This document shows, in pieces, positions 25,740 to 36,590 of a DNA stretch of 64,000 nt (its first letter is position 1; every line of letters begins with the position of its first letter). The notes below the pieces were generated by a model, which made no database searches, was not told where the DNA came from, and saw only the letters and a list, made by a program, of their open reading frames with translations. The position numbers and the translations under genes were made by a program. The stretch comes from Lineus longissimus (Eukaryota; Nemertea; Pilidiophora; Heteronemertea; Lineidae), in contig NC_088313.1 in assembly GCF_910592395.1 (NCBI RefSeq), positions 19,110,437 through 19,174,436 on the forward strand, in the 5' to 3' direction.

Positions 25740-26041
25740 TCACTCACACAACGTAGTGAGTGTAATGGTTACGTATGTATACACTGTATGTAAAGTGTAA
25801 ACAAAATTCATATATCCATTATGTCCATCGAATCTGAAAAAATTTGTGCAGACCCATGACAATTCTGGTTCCGGTACAGTTTTTGTCGCATTCCATATGG
25901 GCCACGCGTTGGCCGATCCTGCATTCATGACGCGCCGCACCCAAAGTTACGACGTCGGACGTGAATCCGATTGTTTCCTTCCTCGTGACGCAATTATTTC
26001 ATGACGTCATGAGCCATTGACCATTCACACAAGTAGATTTA
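25740..26041. repeat. Left direct repeat flanking the tandem array
   Basis: About 302 bp, matched at 30616-30917 with only a handful of differences. It starts TCACTCACACAA, with a hairpin CACTCAC/GTGAGTG around an 8-base loop, and ends ATTCACACAAGTAGATTTAT, so TCACACAA occurs at both ends. It contains the palindrome ATGACGTCAT, a perfect CRE-type site (TGACGTCA at 26002-26009). I see no TG...CA LTR ends, primer-binding site or target-site duplication. Confidence 0.85.
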
Positions 26042-27112
26042 TGTGCTCGTGAAGTGACGAGACGGGTGGAGCGGAAATCTGACATATTGCTCACATCATC
26101 GGTGCCAACAACTATTTCTTTTGACCCTGCCCGAGTCTTTTAAAATAGATTGACTCTGACCCTGCTGACCTCGATTTTCAAAAACTTTTAAAAAAGGCAA
26201 TTCAAAGCTTAAATCAACTGCAAAGATAATGTTTTATATCAATGAGGTATATAAATACGATATGCTGAGAAAAATCTGTAAAACTATCGAGATATACGAT
26301 AACTTGGAACTATTTCGGCAAATCACTTTGCCACCTGCGCGACCTTCTCACGATTGCGGCGCGCTCGTTTGCATACCGCATATAAGAGGCGAATAAAATC
26401 TCCATTTCACCATGAAAGCCTTTACGGTTCAGCGCTAAGAGTGTTTGACTGTGGATCGGCTGGTCACGGGTTCGATTCCCGGTGAATCTGGCGCAGTTTT
26501 TTCCTTTTTTCTTCTTCCGTATCTTGTTTTCTAATAATCCATGTGCAGGTGTCAACATTTTCATCGTTATCATTATCATACCCGGCACCCAATCTTTTCA
26601 AACTGAAGCACATACTGATTCCGGGCATTCGAGTACTACCGATGATGGTTCGAATCGGCATCTGGTATTTTTTGGAGGATTCATTGGGGCAAATTAAGAA
26701 GTATTAGTGTCGGACCGTGACTTTTCCAATCAGAATTAGTCAAAGGGTATCCTGAGCTTCAGGCTTTTTATACTCCTTCGACATATCGAGAGGCGGGGGA
26801 TATTGAAAACCACTGATGTCTAGCTGGATGGTTAAAGGGATAGCCAGTCGTTGACGTATATCTACAGCTGGTCCAATCATATCTAGTTCCTACTTCAAAC
26901 GCCAATCGGTGGTTGTTTCCCATGTGTCAGTGTTTCCAAACAATAAGCAGCTAGAGAGACCACGACTTTTCAATAGGGGGGATAAACAGAAAAACTTGTC
27001 AATCTATTTTTGAGCGTTCCCAAACAATGAGGGGAAACACTCAAAAACAGAAGCACTCAAAAACATTACACCGGTACATATTCACTATGAGCTCGGTTCA
27101 CTGGCAGTTCAA
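26042..27112 (+). repeat. Tandem array unit 1 (with extra insert)
   Basis: The unit starts TGTGCTCGTGAAGTGACGAG. It is longer than the others (1071 bp) because its 3' part carries extra sequence (about 26907-27080) with internal repeats such as CACTCAAAAACA. A tRNA-like module lies at 26417-26494, with B box GGTTCGATTCC at 26469-26479 and a T-run after it. Confidence 0.9.
26417..26494 (+). ncRNA. tRNA-like Pol III module (one in each of five units)
   Basis: Each unit carries GGTTCAGCGCTAAGAG (A-box-like), a stretch matching the anticodon region of tRNA-derived SINEs (GACTGTGGATC), then CACGGGTTCGATTCCCGG (B box and T-arm), and about 13 bases later a run of T that could stop RNA polymerase III. 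The region between the acceptor-like arms is about 7 bases too short for a normal tRNA and the D-arm is degenerate, so this is not a functional tRNA gene. Equivalent modules start near 27488, 28412, 29338 and 30270. Whether they are transcribed is unknown. Confidence 0.5.
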
Positions 27113-28025
27113 TGTGCTCGTGAAGTGACGAGACGGGCGGAGCGGAAATCTGACATATTGCTCACATCATCGGCGCCAACAACTATTTCTTTTGACCCTG
27201 CCCGAGTCTTTTAAAATAGATTGACTCTGACCCTGCTGACCTCGATTTTCAAAAACTTTAAAAAAGGCAATTCAAAGGTTAAATCAACTGCAAAGATAAT
27301 GTTTTATATCAATGAGGTATATAAACACGATATGCTGAGAAAAATCTGTACAACTATCGAGATATACGATAACTTGGAACTATTTCGGCAAATCACTTTG
27401 CCACCTGCGCGACCTCCTCACAATTGCGGCGCGCTCGTTTGCATACCGCATATAAGAGGCGAATAAAATCTCCATTTCACCATGAAAGCCTTTACGGTTC
27501 AGCGCTAAGAGTGTTTGACTGTGGATCGGCTGGTCACGGGTTCGATTCCCGGTGAATCTGGCGCAGTTTTTTTCTTTTTTCTTCTTCCGTATTTTGTTTT
27601 CTAATAATCCATGTGCAGGTGTCAACATTTTCATCGTTATCATTATCATACCCGGCACTTTTCAAACTGAAGCACATACTGATTCCGGGCATTCGAGTAC
27701 TACCGATGATGGTTCGAATCGGCATCTGGTATTTTCGAGGATTCATTGGGGCAAATTAAGAAGTATTAGTGTCGGACCGTGACTTTTCCAATCAGAATTA
27801 GTCAAAGGGTATCCTGAGCTTCAGGCTTTTTATACTCCTTCGACATATCGAGAGGCGGGGGATATTGAAAACCACTGGTGTCTAGCTGGATGGTTAAAGG
27901 GATAGCCAGTCGTTGACGTATATCTACTGCTGGTCCAATCATATCTAGTTCCTACTTCTAACGCCAATCGGAGAGAGCAGTAGCCGGTGCATATTCACTG
28001 AGAGCACGGTTCACTAGCAGTTCAA
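27113..28025 (+). repeat. Tandem array unit 2
   Basis: A 913-bp unit close in sequence to units 1, 3, 4 and 5. The tRNA-like module is at 27488-27566, with the B box at 27539-27549 and a run of seven T after it. Confidence 0.92.
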
Positions 28026-28955
28026 TGTGCTCGTGAAGTGACGAGAGCAAATCTCACGGGTGGAGCGGAAATCCGACATATTGCTCACATCATCGGCGCC
28101 AACCACTATTTCTTTTAACCCTGCCCGAGTCTTTTAAAATAGATTGACTCTGACCCTGCTGACCTCGATTTTCAAAAACTTTAAAAAAAGGCAATTCAAA
28201 GGTTAAATCAAATGCAAAGATAGTGTTTTATATCACTGAGTTATATAAACACGATATGCTGAGAAAAATCTGTACAACTATCGAGATATACGATAACTTG
28301 GAACTATTTCGGCAAATCACTTTGCCACCTGCGCAACCTTCTCACGATTGCGGCGCGCTCGTTTGCATACCGCATATAAGAGGCGAATAAAATCTCTATT
28401 TCACCATGAAAGCCTTTACGGTTCAGCGCTAAGAGTGTTTGACTGTGGATCGGCTGGTCACGGGTTCGATTCCCGGTGAATCTGGCGCAGTTTTTTTCTT
28501 TTTTCTTCTTCCGTATCTCGTTTTCTAATCATCCATGTGCAGATGTCAACATTTTCATTGTTATCATTATCATACCCGGCACCCAATCTTTTCAAACTGA
28601 AGCACATACTGATTCCGGACATTCGAGTAGTACCGATGATGGTTCGAATCGGCATCTGGTATTTTCGAGGATTCATTGGGGCAAATTAAAAAGTATTAGT
28701 GTCGGACCGTGACTTTTCCAATCAGAATTAGTCAAAGGGTATCCTGAGCTTCAGGCTTTTTATACTCCTTCGACATATCGAGAGGCGGGGGATATTGAAA
28801 ACCACTGGTGTCTAGCTGGATAGTTAAAGGGATAGCCAGTCGTTGACGTATATCTACTGCTGGTCTAATCATATCTAGTTCCTACTTCTAACGCCAATCG
28901 GAGAGAGCGGTAGCCGGTGCATATTCACCGAGAGCACGGTTCCCTAGCAGTTCAA
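28026..28955 (+). repeat. Tandem array unit 3
   Basis: A 930-bp unit with B box at 28463-28473. It shares diagnostic variants with unit 5: an added GAGCAAATCTCAC near the start, CTCTATTTCACC, GTATCTCG and CGGACATTCGAGTAGTACC. Units 1, 2 and 4 lack these. Confidence 0.92.
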
Positions 28956-29883
28956 TGTGCTCGTGAAGTGACGAGACGGGTGGAGCGGAAATCTGACATA
29001 TTGCTCACATCATCGGTGCCAACAACTACATGTATTTCTTTTGACCCTGCCCGAGTCTTTTAAAATAGATTGACTCTGACCCTGCTGACCTCGATTTTCA
29101 AAAACTTTAAAAAAAGGCAATTCAAAGGTTAAATCAACTGCAAAGATAATGTTTTATATCAATGAGGTATATAAACACGATATGCTGAGAAAAATCTGTA
29201 CAACTATCGAGATATACGATAACTTGGAACTATTTCGGCAAATCACTTTGCCACCTGCGCGACCTTCTCTCAATTGCGGCGCGCTCGTTTGCATACCGCA
29301 TATAAGAGGCGAATAAAATCTCCATTTCACCATGAAAGCCTTTACGGTTCAGCGCTAAGAGTGTTTGACTGTGGATCGGCTGGTCACGGGTTCGATTCCC
29401 GGTGGATCTGGCGCAGTTTTTTTCTTTTTTCTTCTTCCGTATCTTGTTTTCTAATCATCCATGTGAAGATGTCAACATTTTCATTGTTATCATTATCATA
29501 CCCGGCACCCAATCTTTTCAAACTGTAGCACATACTGATTCCTGGCATTCGAGTACTACCGATGATGGTTCGAATCGGCATCTGGTATTTTTTGGAGGAT
29601 TCATTGGGGCAAATTAAAAAGTATTAGTGTCGGACCGTGACTTTTCCAATCAGAATGAGTCAAAGGGTATCCTGAGCTTCAGGCTTTTTATACTCCTTCG
29701 ACATATCGAGAGGCGGGGGATATTGAAAACCACTGGTGTCTAGCTGGATGGTTAAATGGATAGCCAGTCGTTGACGTATATCTACTGCTGGTCCAATCAT
29801 ATCTAGTTCCTACTTCTAACGCCAATCGGAGAGAGCGGTAGCCGGTGCATATTCACTGAGAGCACGGTTCACTAGCAGTTCAA
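28956..29883 (+). repeat. Tandem array unit 4
   Basis: A 928-bp unit with B box at 29389-29399. It matches the first-unit type and has a 6-base insertion that makes an ACATGTA word near 29030. Confidence 0.92.
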
Positions 29884-30615
29884 TGTGCTCGTGAAGTGAC
29901 GAGAGCAAATCTCACGGGTGGAGCGGAAATCCGACATATTGCTCACATCATCGGCGCCAACAACTATTTCTTTTGACCCTGCCCGAGTCTTTTAAAATAG
30001 ATTGACTCTGACCCTGCTGACCTCGATTTTCAAAAACTTTAAAAAAAGGCAATTCAAAGGTTAAATCAACTGCAAAGATAATGTTTTATATCACTGAGGT
30101 ATATAAACACGATATGCTGAGAAAAATCTGTACAACTATCGAGATATACGATAACTTGGAACTATTTCGGCAAATCACTTTGCCACCTGCGCGACCTCCT
30201 CACAATTGCGGCGCGCTCGTTTGCATACCGCATATAAGAGGCGAATAAAATCTCTATTTCACCATGAAAGCCTTTACGGTTCAGCGCTAAGAGTGTTTGA
30301 CTGTGGATCGGCTGGTCACGGGTTCGATTCCCGGTGAATCTGGCGCAGTTTTTTTCTTTTTTCTTCTTCCGTATCTCGTTTTCTAATCATCCATGTGCAG
30401 ATGTCAACATTTTCATTGTTATCATTATCATACCCGGCACCCAATCTTTTCAAACTGAAGCACATACTGATTCCGGACATTCGAGTAGTACCGATGATGG
30501 TTCGAATCGGCATCTGGTATTTTCGAGGATTCATTGGGGAAAAAAGTATTAGTGTCGGACCGTGACTTTTCCAATCAGAATTAGTCAAAGGGTACCCTGA
30601 GCTTCAGGCTTTTTA
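29884..30615 (+). repeat. Tandem array unit 5 (truncated)
   Basis: A 732-bp unit with B box at 30321-30331. It ends abruptly at GGCTTTTTAT, where the right flanking direct repeat begins; the other units continue about 200 bases further. It shares the unit 3 variants. Confidence 0.9.
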
Positions 30616-30917
30616 TCACTCACACAAGGTAGTGAGTGTAATGGTTACGTATGTATACACTGTATGTAAAGTGTAAACAAAATTCATATATCCATCATGT
30701 CCATCGAATCTGAAAAAATTTGTGCAGACCCATGACAATTCTGGTTCCGGTACAGTTTTGTCGCATTCCATATGGGCCACGCGTTGGCCGATCCTGCATT
30801 CATGACGCACCGCACCCACAGTTACGACGTCGGACGTGAATCCGATTGTTTCCTTCCTCTAGACGCAATTGTTTCATGACGTCATGAGCCATTGACCATT
30901 CACACAAGTAGATTTAT
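30616..30917. repeat. Right direct repeat flanking the tandem array
   Basis: The second copy of the repeat at 25740-26041, in the same orientation, with roughly eight differences over about 300 bases. The CRE-type palindrome is kept (TGACGTCA at 30877-30884), as is the terminal hairpin. The sequence after it (CACACCGGCG) is unrelated to the array. Confidence 0.85.
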
Positions 30918-33900
30918 TCACACCGGCGCCACTGAAGTGCAGGTGTGGGAGTGGACATCATGTATTAAAAAATCGTCTGCTAGGACATACAGTTGTGCGA
31001 GTTCACTAGAGCTTGCTCTTTACATATTACCCCTTCTGATGCTGACATATACTCTCCCGGGAATACGTCAATAAGCACTGCCAAATATGCAATCGCAGTG
31101 CATCTGCTACCACGGCTGTCATGGAGAATCTCCAACGACAAAATGATTAAGCGACGACAACGACGATCACTTGCGCAGTGTGTAATGATTTAATCCCGCC
31201 ACGCAGACCGTGTATCCATTCTTATCTTTCCTAAACAAGTAACGTGAAATATTTATTAGGCGAAGCACTGGCCAATAAATTGTTGCATCGTATAGGTTAA
31301 CGACAATAAAGATTGTCATCGGCAGTCAGATAGTCAGATGAACCGCTTTGTATTGGAAACCACGTGAAAGGATGAACGCATATAGGTCGTGTGTCATCTT
31401 TAGATCTCTTTAACAAGCTGTTTAAGAACTCATAATCTTTGTCACATTAGAGATTGATAAACGAGGTGAAAGAACATTATGAGAAACCATTATCGGACAA
31501 TGTCCAAAAGCTTGATGCGGATGGTTGTCGGCGACAAGTTCTTGCCATCATAACGCTGATCATTTACAAACCGCTTCATTGGAAAAGGAATTATGCATAT
31601 AGGATAAGGCAGATGTTTTTGTTTCTTTATATCTACAGAATCGATGAAACAGCCTCGAGCTTTCAACGCCAATAAGACGCCTACATGTATTTCGAAACAA
31701 AATCGCCTAAACTAACAACATGAAATTGTTGTCAATACATTTCAAGTACGGCCACAGATTTTAGAATTAAAAAAACGATCAACTTAGGACTACTTTCGTA
31801 CGTGTATCATCGAACCTAGTAAACAGGCATAGACGCACTGAAACAGTAAGATGACGGCTGGTATACAAGGCGAGGAGAAGAACGCCTATTTCCTGCGCAG
31901 CACGTCTAGTGGTTATCTTATTTCTACTGGTGCTTATTTTGATTATCATTCCCCATCAAGGTCAAACGCTCGGACAACCGTATCACAGAGTCATGCTTTC
32001 TTTTTAGAAGCACAAACGGCGACACATCCAAAGAAAAATAAAACAACAGATGAAGATGCGCGTACTAGATATAGGTACATTTCCGATCGAGCAACGGATT
32101 CATCCTAAAAAGGACAATTACTGAATGATCTAGTCTTTGTATCAAAACAGCCAATTTTTCCAACCTTACACGCTTTGTGGCCGGGTCCTGCTTTGATTCA
32201 AAGGAAGGCCAAGATGACATTAATTCTAGCAGCGTCTTAGAAACAAAGGTTCGCCATATCCAGTGACAATAGAAAATGAACATTGCAACTTGGATAGTTT
32301 GCAAGCAACAGACGTTACCAACGCTAGTGGCCAATAAACGTCAGGAAAAAAATGGTCTTCCTTAACTAGCCAAGGAGGAGTAGCCAGAGTGGGCGAAAGA
32401 TACAAATTCTTCGAATCACAAAGAATGGCTAATTTGAACAAAGGAACAATCGTAAAATAATGTAATTAGTATGTTGGATAAATGGTAGCGCCTGTGATTC
32501 AAGTACAACTTTATACGCGATCAGCGTAAATAAGGAGAGAAGGTGTGGACAGAAATTTCCGACTGGAGCAGTTATACATTTATTTTAAAAATGCACTGTC
32601 CGTGTATCACCAGAAGAAGAGCCACAAGTTTCCGTTAGCCACATGATTGCACACTTTCTCCTGTACAAATTCTCAGACACACGACAGAATCTGCGCGCGG
32701 TTGCTGTATGGTGGTTTCCTGATTCCCTAAATTTTGATATCGCAAAAAGTCATCAGGCTTCTGAATGCGAGTACACTCCTGAAATAACGGCAACCTTCAA
32801 AAGCCGGTCTCTTACTCACAGAGTAAACGATTCTCCAGGGTGACTTCGTCATTGGCAGGGTAGGTTCCCTTTTTTGGCCGAGGCAGAGAGAAACATCCAG
32901 GGTACATCTTCTTGTCCCATTGTCATTGAGACGGCTCTGTGTGTTCAATGCTCTATCTACGGACTTTGCCATGAGACGCAGAACGCCTTGATATCCAAGC
33001 CACGCTTATTACCGTCAATAATTCTTCTAAAGCTTCACTGACTTGCATCATCATAGTTATAGAGAGCACTGCTATCAAAAAGCCGACTCGAATACCCAAA
33101 GCGAAGGAATGCATCGATATTGTTTATGCATGCCTGACAGTCAGAAGAGCCTCTCTGTTTCTTCATTTGTTGACATTTGTTTCTCCTTTGATTGATGTCT
33201 AATTCAACAACTTACGTAACATGAGTACGGGATGTAGCAGAGACGATATTAGGTGTAATGGAGTTTAAGGGCAGAAGAACTGGGCCGGATGGAGGAGCAT
33301 AAAATATTCAAATGTATACAGTGAACCAGCGTATTCATCAGAGACAGTACTGCAAGGTGCACTCCTAGTTAAAGGACTTGTTCCAAAGTGACGTGGGTGT
33401 TTCACGCCAAGAACTAGTAATGTAATATAACTTTGACTAGCTTCCACAGATGTGGACCGAATTTGGGCCGTTATCACTTTCATTTCAAGACGACATTGTG
33501 TCATTGATGGTGATATTTTAATTACTAGTCTACCGGATATTAACTATTCATACGCGTTGTAATATCAGGTTGGCTCTCATAAGAGCCTAGTCCTTAAAAG
33601 CTTCTTTAAATGCAGTTCGGAATAGAGACTTAAGACAGCAACTCCCGTTATTGTAGCGAACGTCCACTTGGGAGAGACATTCAACTACATTTGTATGGAG
33701 TTTTGATTGGTGCGTCCGGTGTGACAGCGGATATAGTCCCCATGGAGTAATAGTCCGGTAGCATTGTATTTGATCAATTAAGCAGCATGATCTATTGTAC
33801 CGCTAACCCTAACCAAAACATTTAGCAATGCGGGCTATTGTTACACGGACTATCAGCCCTAGGACTGCTATCCCTTGCACACCGGCCTCTTTATCGAAGT

Positions 33901-35770
33901 TTAGCAACACAGAGGACGGTTAACCAGTGCATTTAGTGATGACCAAGAAACATAACAACTATGCCGTTGTTCACCAACGACAAACCAGGAAGCTTCAGAA
34001 CACATCAGCTCTTAGACGGCGGCGCACCTCTATACAAATGAGAGACAATGGATAGGCCGATTGAGAACAAACGATGGGGACAATGACCCGTGAAGAAAGA
34101 GGAATAATCTTCAATATTTACTGTAACCTGTATCAAAGCAAAAGTCGAAAGTTTGTTACATCAAACTTCGAATGAGGGGACAATCGAATGAGGAGACAAT
34201 CTCCGTCGACCAGACTGAATTTTTTTCATGGTATTAGAAACCGCCTGGATGACTGAAAACATACACCAGCGGCTAAGCTATTTGTAGATACGTTGTCAGC
34301 TCTCACTACCCACTTCATTGTGAGGTAGCGAACGGGGAGTCACTGATTCGATCTAGTAGTATTTGTTTGATGGGAGTCCTTCTCGAAGATGTTTATTATT
34401 TTCGGTTGTCAGAGGCGATGACAGAAGGTCGTGTGAATGAAGGACATTCTGAAGTGCTGTGAAGAAATGTGTCTGTGTCATTTCCTCTACTCGTCAGTAG
34501 CGTCGAATACAACCTTTCTTTTTACCTCTTATAGCTCAGGGGCTTGGACATGTACATTATAAAAGATGAACAGAATGTGAATAAAACACATTCATTTACA
34601 GGCAAACAGTTTATGTGACACACATATTTGGTAAATAGCAAAGCTTGTCGACAAATACTACAACTCCATAAGAAATTTTAGAATAAAAGATATGACATTT
34701 CTGGAACGAAACTTTCCGGCAGTTTGCAGACAAGGAAAGAAGTGTCAGCGCCGCTGGCATGCAGTATTGTTGTGCGTAGATATATATGATTCCATTCTTG
34801 ATACTTTGAAATAGCAAGAGTTAGGAATCACAAACACCCCCCCCCCCCCTTCCAGACACCACACATTTGACATTTTACAACACAATCTTTAAAATATTGT
34901 CAACCTGAAGCTCTCGTGTATTGGTGTTGACATTTGGCCATAAAACATCCATTGTTCTACACAACCGTTCTCGACTATAAGATAGTTCGCTCCATGAACG
35001 ATAACTTGCATGTATTGTACGGCCTTGTGCTCAGAAAACCTTCGCTAAATCTTTCCAATGAGTGGTGATCAACTCCGATGCGGATCCCAGCAGACTGAGG
35101 GCTGGTAAATTATGATCTGACAAGATGGTAAAGGTACTGCAAAACCATCGCTAAAGTAATACGCAGTGGTTGCCACAAGCCACACGATGCTAAGGAAAGC
35201 ACATGTAACTTTGTTTTGCACCTCGACATCGACTTCGACATCCCGCCCATAGGCCAGTCAGGTTGTTAAGCAAAAGACTACTTAAAAGATACATCTGGCT
35301 GAAGGTTACATTCGTAACAGCGATATCCACGACGATGATTATGAGTTAACGTACGGACGTGCCTATGCATGCTAATGCACAGCTCGACTTCCACTTCTGC
35401 TGCCACATTATATTAGTATCAATCATACAATACAAATATCAATCATGGTGAGTTTTGATTACTTCGCTTCGCCGCGATTTCATGACATCATTATGAACTA
35501 TTTGACTGATTACGCAATCAGAGAAGAGATAGTCTAATTACTCTCGAACAAGTACACGTTTGAGGTTCACAATTTTAGAGAGCAACAACTTTAAATCATG
35601 ATATTTTGTGATGAGGGCATTGACATTGAATTAATCAAAACCGACAATTTATGATAAACGTTTTTGTACTGCTTTTTCGTCAGTGAGAAATGCTTTTATC
35701 TACTAAAGCGTTTGAGTGTTACATTGAAGCTCGGATATCAATTCCTTTGTAAAGGTGATATACACGTATC
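30918..35770. other. Gene-poor stretch
   Basis: No supported gene. Frames at 31454-31675, 31851-32108 and 32065-32441 overlap on both strands and show no motif. A run of 13 C lies at 34837-34849. Weakly tRNA-like sequence near 34290-34345 is too degenerate to call. Confidence 0.45.
34837..34849 (+). repeat. Poly-C tract (13 C)
   Basis: An uninterrupted run of 13 cytosines. Confidence 0.95.
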
Positions 35771-35773
35771 AAC

Positions 35774-36034
35774 GTATTTTTTTCACTTTTTTTTCTGCTC
35801 AAAATGAAGAAACATCATCAGTCCCAAAAAATGTTTGGCTTCTGAAAATTTTTCTGAATTTTGAACTTATGAAAAAATTCAACTCTGAACGATTAAATTA
35901 ATTTCTAAATCTAAATATTTTTTCACTCGTTTTTTCTGCTCAAAATGAAGAAACATCATCAGCCCCCCAAAAAATTTGGCTTCGAAACATTTTCATAATT
36001 TTGAACTTATGAAAAAATTCAAATCTGAAGGATG
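35774..36034 (+). repeat. Tandem pair of a dispersed ~140-bp repeat
   Basis: Two copies offset by 140 bases share TTTTCTGCTCAAAATGAAG, AAACATCATCAG and TTTTGAACTTATGAAAAAAT. A third, partial copy lies inverted at about 45040-45130, so this is a dispersed repeat family. It shows no coding capacity. Confidence 0.8.
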
Positions 36035-36317
36035 AAAAAATGCCACAAGTTCTATACAGCACTCCCTCCATGCTAGTATAAATAGAAGAGTATGCTACTT
36101 ATCAGAAGCCCCCTTTGGCGGGGATTACTGTTTTCACATAGTAGCACTTCTAGTTTACGACTAATTAGACAATTACTGCCACATTTTCATCAATCAATAG
36201 CTGGTAACTGATGCCGTGATCTCAATAGGGTGACGCGTCAATGTGCATTTGTTAAATGCTAATTGCTTTTCTTACTTCAAATATACTTCAATCGATGGCG
36301 TAGCCTTTCGGAACTAG

Positions 36318-36324
36318 TATAAAC
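36318..36324 (+). promoter_or_regulatory. Candidate TATA box
   Basis: TATAAAC lies 48 bases upstream of the ATG of a possible secreted first exon at 36366. A stronger TATAAATA lies at 36077-36084. Either could serve; there is no independent support. Confidence 0.25.
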
Positions 36325-36365
36325 AGAACATTTGTTCCGATTATTACACTTTCCATTACGGGTGT

Positions 36366-36590
36366 ATGAAAATTCTTGATTGGTTACTGCTGACATCGAC
36401 CGTGGTATCATTTTCTGAAGGTCAGATTACTGGTAATGAGGAATTACTAACTACATTAGAGTTAACCTGCCCCGTTGATAAGCGAATTTGGTTGTATCAG
36501 AATCAACTGATTTCAAATGAAGATAACTCGATCCTTGGGGTTAACTCTCATCCTATCATTCAAGTAGTATTTTTTCCTCACAGCCAATAG
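36366..36590 (+). CDS. Possible first exon of a secreted or Ig-like protein
   Basis: A 74-residue frame begins with a plausible signal peptide (MKILDWLLLTSTVVSFSEG). It continues into LELTCPVDKRIWLYQNQ, a Cys and Trp arrangement reminiscent of the first half of an immunoglobulin-like domain, though the spacing is short. A splice donor may lie at CAA|GTAGTA (36563/36564), leaving 66 codons and phase 0. I could not find the following exons. A TATA-like box lies just upstream. It could equally be chance. Confidence 0.28.
   Translation: MKILDWLLLTSTVVSFSEGQITGNEELLTTLELTCPVDKRIWLYQNQLISNEDNSILGVNSHPIIQVVFFPHSQ

Noticed and set aside
26310-30588. Recurrent frames of 60-92 codons inside the tandem units, on both strands
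   Set aside because: They pass through the tRNA-like module and its T-run, shift or break between units, and look like by-products of repetition.
25740-30917. Interpretation as a standard LTR retrotransposon
   Set aside because: There are no gag or pol frames, no TG...CA ends, no recognisable primer-binding site and no target-site duplication; the interior is a tandem array.
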